Counted from the first letter of the stretch, positions 1 to 9,227 are shown. The stretch is DNA of 64,000 nt from Leifsonia sp. ALI-44-B (GCF_001984125.1 NZ_MTQL01000006.1:372001-436000), one strand, 5' to 3'. Notes: generated by a model from the sequence alone, not told the origin. A program made the numbers and translations.

Positions 1-604
1 TCAGGGTGCTCTTCTTCACGCCGAGGTCGAGCACGGCGACCCGGCCCACGCGTTCGCCGGTCGCGGCGATCTCGTAGGGGTGCTGCGTCGACACCTCGGC
101 CGAGAGGTTGAGGCCGCGCATGTCGCGACCCTCGCGCACCAGCTCGAGCTGCGTGCCGTCCGAGAGGTCGGCGTCGGCGCCCGAGAAGACGCCGGCCTTC
201 ATGGCGCCGGCCGAGCGGATGTGGCGCGTGATGGCGCGCGTGTCGACGCCCGCGATGCCCACGACGCCGTCCTTCTCGAGCTGCGCGTCGAGCGTGCCCT
301 CTGAACGGTGGTTGGACACGATGCGGGAGGGGTCGCGCACGACGTAGCCGGCGACCCAGATGCGTGCCGACTCTTCGTCCTCGGCGTTGACGCCCGTGTT
401 GCCGATGTGCGGCGCGGTCATGAGCACGATCTGCCCGGCGTAGGACGGGTCGGTCAGCGTCTCCTGGTAGCCGGTCATACCGGTCTGGAAGACGATCTCG
501 CCGAGGGTCTGGCCGGTGGCGCCGAAGGCCTGGCCGGTGAAGCGCGTGCCGTCTTCGAGGACGAGCACCGCCTTCGCCTTGCTGCGGAACGGGGATGAGG
601 TCAT
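1..604 (-). CDS. carA: Carbamoyl-phosphate synthase small subunit, 3' part outside window
   Basis: This is the glutamine-hydrolysing subunit of carbamoyl-phosphate synthase, which passes ammonia to CarB to make carbamoyl phosphate for pyrimidines and arginine. Only the first 201 codons are present; the gene runs off the left edge. The N-terminal small-chain domain is visible ([14 protein letters not shown], then [17 protein letters not shown] near residues 37-55), and the first strand of the class I amidotransferase domain ([13 protein letters not shown]) lies at the edge. The catalytic Cys-His-Glu residues are outside the window. The ATG at 604 is separated by one base from the stop of the PH-like gene, so the gene is the distal member of the pyr operon seen here. 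The family assignment is secure. Confidence 0.96.
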   Translation of the reverse strand, partial: MTSSPFRSKAKAVLVLEDGTRFTGQAFGATGQTLGEIVFQTGMTGYQETLTDPSYAGQIVLMTAPHIGNTGVNAEDEESARIWVAGYVVRDPSRIVSNHRSEGTLDAQLEKDGVVGIAGVDTRAITRHIRSAGAMKAGVFSGADADLSDGTQLELVREGRDMRGLNLSAEVSTQHPYEIAATGERVGRVAVLDLGVKKSTL

Positions 605-605
605 G

Positions 606-1139
606 TCAGTTCTCCTTCGTGCTGGGAGCGGCGGGGGCCGTTCCAGCGGTACCGAGGCGTCGGATGGCTTCGAGCACTTCGGTTTGTCGGGGGGATTCGA
701 TCAGCCGGAGATAGCTCTCGGCGAAGTCGGGGGTGGGGATGCCGGTCGACCAGCGCACGCGGATGAGCCCGTCGGACTCGACCACGCGGTCGATGGTCCA
801 GGTGGCCGTCGATGCGTCGGCGATCCGGCCGGCGGGGATGAACACGGGGTGCTCCCCCGGGATCTGCACCAGCAGACCCTCAGTCGCGACGATGAGCTCG
901 GCTCGGGCGCGGAACCCGAGGCCGGGTAACGCCAGCCGCTCGAGGGGTTGGCCGGCGCGCGACGTGGCGACGTAGAAGACGTCGGCGGTGAGGATGGGAT
1001 GCAGCGACTCGGGTGCGGCGGGCAGGGCCGGGATCGCGGCATCCCTGCGTCGTCGCCCGCGCCACGCCCACACCATGGCGCCGAGCAGCAGCGCCAGGAA
1101 TGCGACGACGAAGATGCCGGGGATGAGGCGGCTATCCAC
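606..1139 (-). CDS. PH-like domain membrane protein of the pyr operon
   Basis: A 177-residue protein with one N-terminal membrane segment ([21 protein letters not shown], about residues 6-25), a basic stop-transfer stretch (RGRRRRD) and a cytoplasmic beta-rich domain that looks like the bacterial PH-like domain. It has no recognisable catalytic motif. The GTG start at 1139 overlaps the pyrC stop codon by 8 bases, and its own stop lies one base before carA, so it is translationally coupled within the operon. An equivalent membrane protein sits between pyrC and carA in mycobacteria (Rv1382). Its role is unknown; the operon position suggests a link to pyrimidine synthesis, but that is inference. 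A longer in-frame extension upstream exists only inside pyrC and was not used. Confidence 0.85.
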   Translation of the reverse strand: MDSRLIPGIFVVAFLALLLGAMVWAWRGRRRRDAAIPALPAAPESLHPILTADVFYVATSRAGQPLERLALPGLGFRARAELIVATEGLLVQIPGEHPVFIPAGRIADASTATWTIDRVVESDGLIRVRWSTGIPTPDFAESYLRLIESPRQTEVLEAIRRLGTAGTAPAAPSTKEN

Positions 1140-2532
1140 GGGCGCCTCCCCCGGCTGCGTCGGCGGCTCCGGCTGCCTCGGCGGCTCCGGCGGCCCGGAA
1201 CGCCCGTGCCTTTTCAGCCACGACGGCCGAATCGAGCACGCGTCCATCGGTGACCGTGGCATAACCGTCATGGAAGGTGTGCAGCACGCGCCCCGGCAGG
1301 TCGATACCCGCGTAGGGTGTGTTGCTCGACTTGCCCGCGAGGTCGTCGGTGCCGAATGCGCGGCGGGCCGACGTGTCGTAGAGCGCGAGGTTGGCCGGGG
1401 CTCCGACGGCGATGCCGCGGTCGTAGCCGCCGATGCGGCCGATGTGAGCGGGCGTCTGCGACAGGATGCGTGCGACATCCGCCCAGCCGATCAGGCCCGT
1501 CTCGACCATGGCCTCGTGTACGACGGAGAGCGCGGACTCGAGGCCCACCATGCCGTTGGCCGCGGCATCCCACTCGCAGTCCTTCGCCTCGACGGGGTGC
1601 GGCGCGTGGTCGGTGGCGACGATGTCGATGGTGCCGTCGGCCAGAGCCTGGCGCAGCGCCTCGACGTCTTCGCGCCGACGCAGGGGCGGGTTGACCTTGA
1701 AACGCGAGTCGTAGTCACGAACCAGGTCTTCGGTGAGCAGCAGGTGGTGGGGCGTGACCTCGGCCGTGACGGGGATGCCGCGAGCCTTCGCCCAGCGGAT
1801 GACGTCGACCGAACCGGCCGTCGACACGTGGCAGACGTGCAGGCGCGAGCCCACGTGTTCGGCCAGCAGCACGTCGCGCGCGATGATCGATTCTTCGGCG
1901 ACCGCGGGCCAGCCGGCGAGCCCGAGCTCGCCCGAGAGCGCACCCTCGTTCATCTGGGCGCCCTCGGTGAGGCGCGGCTCTTGCGCGTGCTGGGCGATGA
2001 CGCCGTCGAACGCCTTGACGTATTCGAGGGCGCGCCGCATGAGCAGCGGGTCGGAGACGCAGAACCCGTCGTCGGAGAAGACGCGCACTGACGCGCGTGA
2101 GGAGGCCATGGCGCCCAGCTCGGCCAGGCGCTCGCCCTTCAGGCCCACCGTGACGGCGCCGATGGGCTGCACGCGCGCGAATCCCGAATCGAGGCCCAGG
2201 CTCAGCTCTTGTTCCACGACGCCGGCCGTGTCGGCAACGGGCGAGGTGTTGGCCATGGCGAAGACGGTCGTGAACCCGCCGGCCGCAGCAGCGCGCGTGC
2301 CCGTTAGAACGGTTTCGGATTGCTCGTAGCCGGGCTCGCGCAGATGCGTGTGCAGGTCGACGAGCCCGGGCAGAGCGAGCAACCCGTCGGCGTCGATACG
2401 CGTCGCTCCGGCCGGGGCGCTGAGACCCGAACCGAGCTCACGAATCACACCATCGGCGATCAGGATGTCGGAGCGCGAACCATCCGCGAGCGTTGCGCCT
2501 TCGATCAGGGAGACATCGGTCATCCGGCTCAT
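1132..2532 (-). CDS. pyrC: Dihydroorotase (class I)
   Basis: Cyclises N-carbamoyl-L-aspartate to L-dihydroorotate in UMP synthesis. The 466-residue protein has the zinc-binding amidohydrolase signature [10 protein letters not shown] (His61, His63), further metal ligands in the HAQEP and [11 protein letters not shown] segments, and the catalytic ATDHAPH motif near residue 310. This makes it a class I enzyme rather than the shorter E. coli type. It is about 35 residues longer than usual because of an Ala/Gly-rich tail ([13 protein letters not shown]). The start at 2532 overlaps the pyrB stop as ATGA; a second ATG four codons in (MTDVSL, 2523) is possible. It lies between pyrB and the PH-like gene and is coupled to both. 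Confidence 0.97.
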   Translation of the reverse strand: MSRMTDVSLIEGATLADGSRSDILIADGVIRELGSGLSAPAGATRIDADGLLALPGLVDLHTHLREPGYEQSETVLTGTRAAAAGGFTTVFAMANTSPVADTAGVVEQELSLGLDSGFARVQPIGAVTVGLKGERLAELGAMASSRASVRVFSDDGFCVSDPLLMRRALEYVKAFDGVIAQHAQEPRLTEGAQMNEGALSGELGLAGWPAVAEESIIARDVLLAEHVGSRLHVCHVSTAGSVDVIRWAKARGIPVTAEVTPHHLLLTEDLVRDYDSRFKVNPPLRRREDVEALRQALADGTIDIVATDHAPHPVEAKDCEWDAAANGMVGLESALSVVHEAMVETGLIGWADVARILSQTPAHIGRIGGYDRGIAVGAPANLALYDTSARRAFGTDDLAGKSSNTPYAGIDLPGRVLHTFHDGYATVTDGRVLDSAVVAEKARAFRAAGAAEAAGAADAAGGGARG

Positions 2533-3485
2533 GATCCTTCCTCCGTGTTACCCGAGAGCAGTAGGTAGAGCGCCGCCATTCGCACGGAGACGCCGTTCGA
2601 GACCTGTTCGCGCACCGTGGACATCGCCGAATCGGCGGCGCGAGACGAGATCTCGAGGCCTCGGTTCATCGGGCCGGGGTGCATCACAATGCTATCCGGC
2701 CCGAGACGCGCGAGACGCTCATCGTCGAGGCCCCAGCGGCGGGAGTATTCGCGCGGGTTGGGGAAGAACGCGTCGCGCATGCGTTCGGTCTGGATGCGGA
2801 GCATCATGACGACATCGGGTCGGCCCTCGTCGATGGCCACGTCGAGGTCGTAGAGGATGCGGGCAGGCCAGGCCGCGAGGTCGACGGGCAGCAGAGTCGG
2901 CGGGGCCACCAACGTGACCTCGGCGCCGAGGGTGTCGAGCAGCCACACGTTCGAGCGGGCCACGCGCGAGTGCAGGATGTCGCCGACGATCGTGACCTTC
3001 ACGCCGTCGAGCCCGGCGCCGCGCGATACCCCCGCGCGCAGGCGGCGGCGGATCGTGAAGGCATCGAGCAGGGCCTGCGTCGGGTGCTCGTGCGTGCCGT
3101 CACCGGCGTTCAGAACGCCCGCGTCGATCCATCCGCTGTTGGCGAGAGTGCGCGGTGCACCCGAGGCGCCGTGGCGGATCACGACGGCGTCGGCGCCGAT
3201 GGCCTGCAGCGTCTGGGCGGTGTCCTTCAGGCTCTCGCCCTTCGACACGCTCGAACCCTTGGCGCTGAAGTTGATGACGTCGGCCGAGAGGCGCTTGGCG
3301 GCCGCCTCGAACGAGATGCGCGTGCGCGTCGAGTCCTCGAAGAAGAGGTTGACGACCGTCTTGCCGCGCAGCGTGGGCAGCTTCTTGACCTCGCGCAGCT
3401 GCGTGTCGGCCATGTCTTCGGCGATGTCGAGCAGGCGGATGGCGGCGCCGCGATCGAGATCGCGGGTCGAGAGCAGGTGCCTCAT
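2529..3485 (-). CDS. pyrB: Aspartate carbamoyltransferase catalytic subunit
   Basis: Joins carbamoyl phosphate and aspartate, the committed step of pyrimidine synthesis. The 318-residue protein has the carbamoyl-phosphate loop [13 protein letters not shown] (STRTR at residues 52-56), the [14 protein letters not shown] segment and the C-terminal aspartate-binding [13 protein letters not shown]. Length is normal for the catalytic chain. There is no pyrI regulatory gene beside it, in keeping with the actinobacterial form of the enzyme. Its start overlaps the pyrR stop (ATGA) and its stop overlaps the pyrC start, so pyrR, pyrB and pyrC form one coupled transcript, presumably controlled through the PyrR site in the pyrR leader. 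Confidence 0.98.
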   Translation of the reverse strand: MRHLLSTRDLDRGAAIRLLDIAEDMADTQLREVKKLPTLRGKTVVNLFFEDSTRTRISFEAAAKRLSADVINFSAKGSSVSKGESLKDTAQTLQAIGADAVVIRHGASGAPRTLANSGWIDAGVLNAGDGTHEHPTQALLDAFTIRRRLRAGVSRGAGLDGVKVTIVGDILHSRVARSNVWLLDTLGAEVTLVAPPTLLPVDLAAWPARILYDLDVAIDEGRPDVVMMLRIQTERMRDAFFPNPREYSRRWGLDDERLARLGPDSIVMHPGPMNRGLEISSRAADSAMSTVREQVSNGVSVRMAALYLLLSGNTEEGS

Positions 3486-4021
3486 GCGTCGGCCCCCTCG
3501 ATCGACACGTATTCGTCGCCGTCGAGCTCGGTGAGCCGCACGTTGATGCGCTCGTCGAGGGCGCTCGGCAGGTTCTTGCCCACGAAGTCGGGCCGGATGG
3601 GCAGCTCGCGGTGGCCGCGGTCGATCAGCGCGGCGAGGCGCACAACGCGTGGCCGGCCGTAATCGCCGAGGGCGTCGAGCGCCGCGCGAATGGTGCGGCC
3701 CGAGAAGAGGACGTCGTCGACGAGGACGACGGTCTTGCCGTCCACTCCCCCGGCGGGGATGCGGCTGGGCTGCGGGTTTCGCGTGGGATGCCGGCCGAGG
3801 TCGTCGCGGTAGAGCGTGACGTCGAGGGCTCCGAATGGGATGTCCTGGCCCGAGATCTGGCTCACGAGCCCGGCGACGCGCTCGGCGAGGAGGACGCCGC
3901 GGGTGGGAATGCCGAGAATGACGAGATCGTCTGCGCCGCGGTTGGACTCGAGGATCTCGTGTGAGATGCGAGTCAACGCCCGGGCGATGTCAGCCTGGTG
4001 AAGCACGGTTCGCGCGCTCAT
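3482..4021 (-). CDS. pyrR: Bifunctional pyr operon regulator / uracil phosphoribosyltransferase
   Basis: PyrR binds uridine nucleotides and the pyr mRNA leader to lower operon expression, and also converts uracil plus PRPP to UMP. The 179-residue protein has the phosphoribosyltransferase fold with the PRPP loop [13 protein letters not shown] at residues 98-110 and the IGIPTRG-like start of the fold ([14 protein letters not shown]). It is the first gene of the operon. The ATG at 4021 follows a strong GAAGGGAG ribosome site. Just upstream is a hairpin with the PyrR recognition core (4036-4049), so the gene very likely controls its own translation and that of the downstream genes. Confidence 0.97.
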   Translation of the reverse strand: MSARTVLHQADIARALTRISHEILESNRGADDLVILGIPTRGVLLAERVAGLVSQISGQDIPFGALDVTLYRDDLGRHPTRNPQPSRIPAGGVDGKTVVLVDDVLFSGRTIRAALDALGDYGRPRVVRLAALIDRGHRELPIRPDFVGKNLPSALDERINVRLTELDGDEYVSIEGADA

Positions 4022-4035
4022 TCAGACTCCCTTCT

Positions 4036-4051
4036 CCGCCTCTCTGGACGG
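4036..4051 (-). promoter_or_regulatory. PyrR-binding RNA hairpin in the pyrR leader
   Basis: On the minus strand the leader reads CCGTCCAGAGAGGCGG. This contains the UCCAGAGAGG core known from PyrR binding loops. CCG and CC on the 5' side pair with GG and CGG on the 3' side around an AGAGA loop, leaving one bulged U. The hairpin ends about six bases before the ribosome site GAAGGGAG and there is no room for a terminator/antiterminator pair. Mycobacterial PyrR acts by blocking translation, and this layout fits that mode. Confidence 0.75.
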
Positions 4052-4078
4052 TGTTAAAGGTTGCCGATAGTGAGACTC

Positions 4079-4105
4079 AGCCTAGCAGGATCACGCCTCG
4101 TACAA
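4079..4105 (-). promoter_or_regulatory. Probable pyr operon promoter
   Basis: TAGGCT at 4079-4084 fits the actinobacterial TAnnnT -10 box. TTGTAC at 4100-4105 is a possible -35 box, although the 15-base spacer is short. Transcription would start near 4072 and give a leader of about 50 bases that contains the PyrR hairpin. The -35 lies inside the end of the VOC gene. Confidence 0.45.
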
Positions 4106-4474
4106 CTCGAGCGGCAGGCCATCCGGGTCAAAGAAGAAGAGCATCTTGCGGCTCGTGTGCGGGTCGATGCGCACCTCTTCGACGCGCACCTGCTGCTCGA
4201 CGAGTTCGGCGCGGCAGGCCTCGACGTCGTCGACCGCGAACGCGAGGTGGCGCAGGCCCTGGGCTTCGGGGCTCGGACGCACCGGGGCGTTCGGGAACGA
4301 GAACAGCTCGATGAGGTACTCGCCGTTCAGGGCGAGGTCGCCCATCCAGCTGTCGCGCTCGGCGCGATACACCTCGGTGAGGAGTTCGCAGCCGAGCACG
4401 CGCTGATACCAGGCTTTCGAGACCTCGTAGTCGCTCGCGATGATCGCGATGTGGTGGACGCGTTTGAGTTTCAT
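4091..4474 (-). CDS. VOC family protein (glyoxalase/YaeR-like)
   Basis: A 127-residue single-domain vicinal oxygen chelate protein. It begins MKLKRVHHIAIIASDYEVSK with the usual first-strand histidine, has a second histidine in GLRHLAFAVDD and a glutamate in LPLELYEA, which together match the metal ligands of the fold. The spacing resembles the YaeR/SMU1112c-type glyoxalase-like proteins rather than classical glyoxalase I. The substrate cannot be read from the sequence. It lies 36 bases after nusB in the same direction and ends just before the pyr promoter, so it is probably the last gene of the alaS-to-nusB run or has its own promoter. Confidence 0.85.
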   Translation of the reverse strand: MKLKRVHHIAIIASDYEVSKAWYQRVLGCELLTEVYRAERDSWMGDLALNGEYLIELFSFPNAPVRPSPEAQGLRHLAFAVDDVEACRAELVEQQVRVEEVRIDPHTSRKMLFFFDPDGLPLELYEA

Positions 4475-4510
4475 GAGCGCCTCAGTGTCATGCGGACGTG
4501 ATCTAACGGC

Positions 4511-4930
4511 CTAGATGGCGGCGTTCGACTGGGCGATCTTGGCCAGCAGGCCGTTGATGAACCCGGCCGAGTCGTCGGTCGACAGCGTCTTGGCCGCCTC
4601 GACGGCCTCATCGATGGCGACGGCGGTGGGAACCTCGTCATTGAAGAGGATCTCCCAGACGCCCATGCGCAGGATGGCGCGGTCGAGCGTGGGCATGCGC
4701 TGCAGAGTCCAGCCCTGCGCGTAGCTCTCGATCTGCTCGTCGATTTCATCGCGGTTGTCAATCACGCCGTCGACGATGTCGCGGGCGTAGAGCCAGGATG
4801 CTTCGCGCTGCGGCTCGCTGGCCGCGCGTTTGGCTTCTTCTTGCAGGGCGTCGGCGAAGTCCATCTCGCGCAGATCGGCGACATAGAGGATATCGATGGC
4901 CCGTTTGCGGGCCTTAGTGCGGGCGCTCAC
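4511..4930 (-). CDS. nusB: Transcription antitermination factor NusB
   Basis: NusB pairs with NusE (S10) on boxA RNA in rRNA antitermination complexes. The 139-residue protein begins MSARTKARKRAIDILYVADLRE, the arginine-rich first helix of the family, and ends with the typical AIDEAVEAAKTLSTDDSAGFINGLLAKI-like helix pair. Length is normal. The GTG start at 4930 shares one base with the efp stop codon, so the two are coupled. The efp-nusB pairing is common in bacteria. Confidence 0.96.
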   Translation of the reverse strand: MSARTKARKRAIDILYVADLREMDFADALQEEAKRAASEPQREASWLYARDIVDGVIDNRDEIDEQIESYAQGWTLQRMPTLDRAILRMGVWEILFNDEVPTAVAIDEAVEAAKTLSTDDSAGFINGLLAKIAQSNAAI

Positions 4931-5493
4931 TAGTCGCTGACGCGACCCAGGTAGTCACCGGTTCGGGTGTCGACCTTGACCTTGGTGTTCTGCTCGACGA
5001 AGAGCGGCACCTGGATCTGGTAGCCGGTCTCGACGGTGGCGGGCTTGGTGCCGCCGGTCGAACGGTCGCCCTGCAGGCCGGGCTCGGTGTACGTGATCTC
5101 GAGCACGACGGAGGCGGGCAGGTCGACGTACAGCGGGTTGCCGTTGTTGAGCGCGATGGTGACCGTCTGGTTCTCGAGCAGGAAGTTGGCGGCATCGCCG
5201 ACGACGGCTGCGGGAACGTTGATCTGGTCGTAGTCAGTCGCGTCCATGAAGACGTAGTTGTCGCCGTCGTTGTAGAGGTAGCTGTATTCGCGGCGGTCGA
5301 CGTTCTCGATGTCGATCTTGGTGCCCGCGTTGTAGGTCTTGTCGACGACCTTGCCGGTCATGACGTTCTTCATCTTGGTGCGCACGAAGGCGCCGCCCTT
5401 GCCCGGCTTCACGTGCTGGAACTCGATGACGTTCCACAGCTGGCCGTCGATGTTCAGGACCACGCCGTTCTTGATGTCAGCGGTAGATGCCAT
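4930..5493 (-). CDS. efp: Translation elongation factor P
   Basis: EF-P binds between the P and E sites and relieves ribosome stalling at polyproline. The 187-residue protein begins [20 protein letters not shown] and carries the tip loop [11 protein letters not shown] with Lys32 at the position that is modified in some bacteria. The two C-terminal OB domains end with TGDYLGRV. Neither epmA nor epmB is nearby, as expected for actinobacteria. The ATG at 5493 was chosen because it gives the normal family N-terminus; an upstream in-frame ATG at 5532 would add 13 atypical residues. Confidence 0.97.
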   Translation of the reverse strand: MASTADIKNGVVLNIDGQLWNVIEFQHVKPGKGGAFVRTKMKNVMTGKVVDKTYNAGTKIDIENVDRREYSYLYNDGDNYVFMDATDYDQINVPAAVVGDAANFLLENQTVTIALNNGNPLYVDLPASVVLEITYTEPGLQGDRSTGGTKPATVETGYQIQVPLFVEQNTKVKVDTRTGDYLGRVSD

Positions 5494-5592
5494 GGGGTTT
5501 TGGTGTCCGTTCGTGAGGTGTGGAGGAGGCATCCGCGATGCCCGACGTTCGAGTTTAGCGGCAGACGGGTTTCGCGGCCAATGGAGCGCCGT

Positions 5593-6066
5593 CTAGCGCG
5601 TCAGCAGGTAGTGCAGGGCGAGGCGGTAGGAGCCGAAGCCGAAGCCCGCGATGACGCCCGTGGCCACGCCCGAGATGACGCTCGTGTGGCGGAAGCGTTC
5701 GCGCGCGTGGGGGTTCGAGATGTGCACCTCGACGAGCGGGATGTCGGCCGTGTGCAGCTGGGCCGCGGCATCTCGAAGCCCGTAGCTGTAGTGCGTGAAC
5801 GCCGCGGGGTTGAGGATGACGGGGGTGCGCGTGTCGACGGCCTCGTGCAACCAGTGGATGAGCTCGGACTCGTCGTCGGTTTGGCGGAGGTCGATCGACA
5901 CGGGAGTCGATGTGTCGGCGCCCCCGGTTGCGCCCGCCGCCCGTGCTGCGTCCTCAGTCAGCGCCGCGCGGAGCGACTCAAGGTCGGCCGAACCGTAGAC
6001 GTCGGGTTCACGCGAGCCCAGGCGCCCGAGGTTGGGGCCGTTGAGAACCAGGATGCGGTCGGTCAT
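5593..6066 (-). CDS. aroQ: 3-dehydroquinate dehydratase, type II
   Basis: Dehydrates 3-dehydroquinate to 3-dehydroshikimate, the third shikimate-pathway step. The 157-residue enzyme has the type II signature ILVLNGPNLGRLGSREPDVYG with the catalytic tyrosine in VYG, NPAAFTHYSYGLRDAA, and the catalytic histidine region PLVEVHISNPHARERFRH. The ATG at 6066 gives the normal start just before the first strand. A GTG at 6090 that overlaps the aroB stop (GTGA) would add eight residues and cannot be excluded. It is the last gene of the aro cluster, 99 bases before efp. Confidence 0.95.
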   Translation of the reverse strand: MTDRILVLNGPNLGRLGSREPDVYGSADLESLRAALTEDAARAAGATGGADTSTPVSIDLRQTDDESELIHWLHEAVDTRTPVILNPAAFTHYSYGLRDAAAQLHTADIPLVEVHISNPHARERFRHTSVISGVATGVIAGFGFGSYRLALHYLLTR

Positions 6067-6086
6067 GCCTGTCAGCGTAGCGCCGC

Positions 6087-7298
6087 TCACGACGCGATCT
6101 CTTGGTACGCGGCGAAGAGCAGCGAGGTGTCGGGGCTCGTGAGCACCGTCGGTTTGCCGATCTCGTCCAACACGATGAAGCGCAGCATGCCCGAGCGCAC
6201 CTTCTTGTCCTTCTTCATGGTGGCGAGGAGGGTGGGCCAGCGACCGGCCGGGTATTCATGCGGGAGGGACAGCGAATCGAGGATGCGGCGGTGGCGGTCG
6301 ACGGCCTCGTCGGAGAGGCGACCAGCCAAGCGCGAGAGCTCGGCGGCGAACATCATGCCGACGCCGACGGCCGCGCCGTGCCGCCACTGATAGCGCTCGG
6401 CGTGCTCGACGGCGTGGCCGAGGGTGTGGCCGTAGTTGAGTATTTCTCGGAGGCCGGCCTCGCGGAAGTCCTCGCCGACGACGCGCGCCTTCAGGCCGAT
6501 GGCCAGCTCGATGACGCGACGAAACTCGGGAGTGGACGGATCGGTGGCGCGGTCGACATCCGCTTCGACGATGTCGAGGATCTCGGTCTCGGCGATGAAA
6601 CCGGCCTTGACCACCTCGGCGAACCCGGCGAGGATCTCGTTCTTCGGCAGGCTGTCGAGCAGGTCGAGGTCGGCGAGGACGGCGGCGGGGGCGTAGAACG
6701 ACCCGACCAGGTTCTTGCCCTCGTTGGTGTTGATGCCGGTCTTGCCGCCGATGGAGGCGTCGACCATGCCGAGTACGGTGGTGGGGATCTGGATGAGGCG
6801 CACGCCGCGCAGCCAGGTGGCGGCGACGAAGCCGGCGAGGTCGGTGACCGCTCCTCCCCCGAAGCCGATGACGGCGTCGGTGCGGGCGAAGTCGGCCTGG
6901 CCGAGGATCTGCCAGCAGAAGGCGGCCACCTCGACGCGTTTAGCGCCCTCGGCGTCGGGGACCTCGGCGAGCAGAACCTCGTAGTGTTCGCTGAGCTCGG
7001 CGCGCAACTTCTCGGCCTTCGCGCCGACCGTGGGAGTGTGCACGATGAGCACCTTGCGCACGGCGTCGCCGAGGTCGATGGGCAGGTCGCCCAGGATGGC
7101 GCGGCCGATGCGGATCGGGTACGGGGTCGTTCCCGGCACCTCGATCACGGTCGTGCCGGTGGTGGCAGTGGCGCCAGTTGTGCCAGATGTACCGGAGGCG
7201 CCGGTCGTGTCGGTGGTGCCTGTGGCGCCAGTTGCGCCGGAGGCGCCTCCCGTGCTGTCGGCCGTGCCGTTGTCGGTGCCGTTATCGGTGGTGCTCAT
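6087..7298 (-). CDS. aroB: 3-dehydroquinate synthase with Gly/Thr-rich N-terminal extension
   Basis: Converts DAHP to 3-dehydroquinate using NAD and a metal ion. The core (GFGGGAVTDLAGFVAATWLRG, DASIGGKTGIN, EVVKAGFI, NYGHTLGHAVEH with metal-binding histidines) is typical. The 403-residue product is about 45 residues longer than usual because the N-terminus is a low-complexity run of Gly, Thr, Ser and Ala (for example GASGATGATGTTDTTGASG). The start at 7298 was kept because it has a strong GGAGAAAGC ribosome site and overlaps the aroK stop as ATGA. A GTG at 7148 would give a standard-length protein of 353 residues but has no ribosome site. Confidence 0.95.
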   Translation of the reverse strand: MSTTDNGTDNGTADSTGGASGATGATGTTDTTGASGTSGTTGATATTGTTVIEVPGTTPYPIRIGRAILGDLPIDLGDAVRKVLIVHTPTVGAKAEKLRAELSEHYEVLLAEVPDAEGAKRVEVAAFCWQILGQADFARTDAVIGFGGGAVTDLAGFVAATWLRGVRLIQIPTTVLGMVDASIGGKTGINTNEGKNLVGSFYAPAAVLADLDLLDSLPKNEILAGFAEVVKAGFIAETEILDIVEADVDRATDPSTPEFRRVIELAIGLKARVVGEDFREAGLREILNYGHTLGHAVEHAERYQWRHGAAVGVGMMFAAELSRLAGRLSDEAVDRHRRILDSLSLPHEYPAGRWPTLLATMKKDKKVRSGMLRFIVLDEIGKPTVLTSPDTSLLFAAYQEIAS

Positions 7299-7804
7299 GC
7301 TTTCTCCTTCGCCCAGGTGGCGATGCGATCGGCGATCTGCATGATCGGGCCGGTCGATGTGTCGAATGTGACGCTTGCGAGCGACTCGTAGATGTGGGCG
7401 CGTTCGTCGTAGATGCGTTGCCAGTTCTCGATGCCGTCGGCGAGCAGGGGCCGGGCGTCGGTCGTGATGCGGGCTGCGACGGCTTCGGCCGTCACGGTCA
7501 ACAGGACGACGGGATGCTGGCGCAGATCGTTTTGGGTGTCCTCATCGAGGATGGCTCCCCCTCCGAGTGAGACGACCGCCTTCTCAGTCAGGGCCTGGCT
7601 TACGGCCTCGCGCTCCAGGCGGCGGAAGTACTCTTCGCCGTGCTCGCGGAAGATGTCCGTGATCGGGCCGTGCTGGGCCACGACGCGTTTGTCGGTGTCG
7701 ACGAACGGAACGCCCAGCGTGCGGGCGACCCGACGTCCGACCTTCGTCTTGCCGCTTCCCATCGGCCCGATGAGCACGACCGGGAGCGGCGGATGCTCGG
7801 CCAC
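7295..7804 (-). CDS. aroK: Shikimate kinase
   Basis: Phosphorylates shikimate at the 3-hydroxyl with ATP. The 169-residue protein has Walker A GPMGSGKT at residues 13-20, the shikimate-binding VDTDKRV and FR segments (FREHGEEYFRRLEREAV) and SLGGGAILDEDT. The GTG start at 7804 is five bases after the aroC stop, and its end overlaps aroB. It sits in the middle of a tightly packed aroE-aroC-aroK-aroB-aroQ set. Confidence 0.97.
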   Translation of the reverse strand: MAEHPPLPVVLIGPMGSGKTKVGRRVARTLGVPFVDTDKRVVAQHGPITDIFREHGEEYFRRLEREAVSQALTEKAVVSLGGGAILDEDTQNDLRQHPVVLLTVTAEAVAARITTDARPLLADGIENWQRIYDERAHIYESLASVTFDTSTGPIMQIADRIATWAKEKA

Positions 7805-7809
7805 GATCC

Positions 7810-9144
7810 CTACGCTCCGGCGCGGGTCTCAGCGCCGCTGTTGTTGTCGATGTCGCTGTCGTGGCCGGTGGCGACGTCAGTGCTGATGTCGTTGCCGTAG
7901 TCGTTATCGGTGCTCGGGGTCGTTCCCCAGTCGCTCGGCGGTGCGACGGTGGCGTCCTGTCCGGTGCGAAGTTCGGCGGGGATGGCGGCCAGGTAGGCCT
8001 TCAGATTGCGGCGCGTCTCCTCGATGGAGTCGCCACCGAACTTCTCGAGCACCGAGTTCGCGAGGACGAGCGCCACCATGGCCTCGGCCACGACACCCGC
8101 GGCGGGCACGGCGCACACGTCGGAACGCTGGTGGTGCGCGCCCGCTGCCTCGCCGGTTGCGACATCCACCGTGCGGAGCGAGTGCGGAACCGTGGCGATG
8201 GGCTTCATGCCGGCGCGCACGCGCAGAACGGTGCCGGTCGACATGCCGCCCTCGGTGCCACCCGCTTTATCGCTCGAGCGCAGGATCTCGTCGCCGATCT
8301 GGAACAGCTCGTCGTGGGCTTCGCTGCCGCGGCGCGTGGTGGTGAGGAAACCGTCGCCGATCTCGACGCCCTTGATGGCCTGGATGCCCATGAGCGCCTG
8401 GGCCAGCTGGCCGTCGAGGCGGCGGTCCCAGTGCACGTGCGAGCCCAGCCCGGGGGGAAGGTTGTAGGCGAGCACCTCGACGACACCGCCCAGCGTGTCA
8501 CCCGTGTGCTTGGCGTCGTCGACCTCGGAAACCATGCGCGCGCTCGTGGCGGCGTCGAAGCAGCGCAGCGGGTCGGCGTCGAGCGCGTCGACATCGGACG
8601 GCTTCGGCAGAGCGGAGCCTTCGGGCACGCGAACGGGCCCGATCGAAAGCGTGTGGCTGACGAGCTCGATGCCGAGTTCGCCCAGGAAGGAGCGGGCGAC
8701 GGCGCCCAGGGCGACGCGCGCGGCCGTTTCGCGGGCGCTGGCGCGCTCGAGGATGGGCCGGGCCTCGTCGAAACCGTACTTCTGCATGCCCACCAGGTCG
8801 GCGTGGCCGGGGCGCGGGCGCGTGAGCGGCGCGTTGCGGCCGCGAGATGTCTCGGTGGCCTCGACTTTTTCGGGGCTCATGACCTCGACCCATTTGGGCC
8901 ATTCGGTGTTGCCGATGCGCAGGGCGATGGGGCTGCCGAGGCTTTCACCGTGGCGCACGCCGCCCGAGATGGTGAGCTGGTCCTCTTCGAACTTCATGCG
9001 CGAGCCGCGCCCGTAGCCGAGTTTGCGGCGGGCGAGATCGGCGCGGATGGAGTCGAGTGATACGGGAATCCCGGCAGGCAGACCCTCGATGATGGCAACG
9101 AGTTCTGGGCCATGGGACTCGCCTGCGGTGAGCCAACGAAGCAT
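7810..9144 (-). CDS. aroC: Chorismate synthase with acidic C-terminal tail
   Basis: Makes chorismate from EPSP using reduced FMN, the last shared step of aromatic amino acid synthesis. The N-terminus [19 protein letters not shown], the [15 protein letters not shown] segment, [15 protein letters not shown] and [16 protein letters not shown] are diagnostic. The 444-residue product is longer than the usual 390-400 because of a Asp/Asn/Ser-rich tail of about 40 residues (for example [19 protein letters not shown]). The ATG at 9144 follows GGAAGGATGGAACA, a clear ribosome site; in-frame sequence further upstream lies in aroE and was rejected. Confidence 0.97.
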   Translation of the reverse strand: MLRWLTAGESHGPELVAIIEGLPAGIPVSLDSIRADLARRKLGYGRGSRMKFEEDQLTISGGVRHGESLGSPIALRIGNTEWPKWVEVMSPEKVEATETSRGRNAPLTRPRPGHADLVGMQKYGFDEARPILERASARETAARVALGAVARSFLGELGIELVSHTLSIGPVRVPEGSALPKPSDVDALDADPLRCFDAATSARMVSEVDDAKHTGDTLGGVVEVLAYNLPPGLGSHVHWDRRLDGQLAQALMGIQAIKGVEIGDGFLTTTRRGSEAHDELFQIGDEILRSSDKAGGTEGGMSTGTVLRVRAGMKPIATVPHSLRTVDVATGEAAGAHHQRSDVCAVPAAGVVAEAMVALVLANSVLEKFGGDSIEETRRNLKAYLAAIPAELRTGQDATVAPPSDWGTTPSTDNDYGNDISTDVATGHDSDIDNNSGAETRAGA

Positions 9145-9227
9145 TGTTCCATCCTTCCACATCCGCTGGGCGTGCCCTCGCAGATGACGGCTCCGATGCG
9201 GCCCGTTCCCGTTGTCGCGGGCTCTCC

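Noticed and set aside
7148-7148. Shorter aroB starting at an internal GTG
   Set aside because: It would give a standard-length enzyme, but it has no ribosome site, whereas the upstream ATG has a strong one and overlaps aroK.
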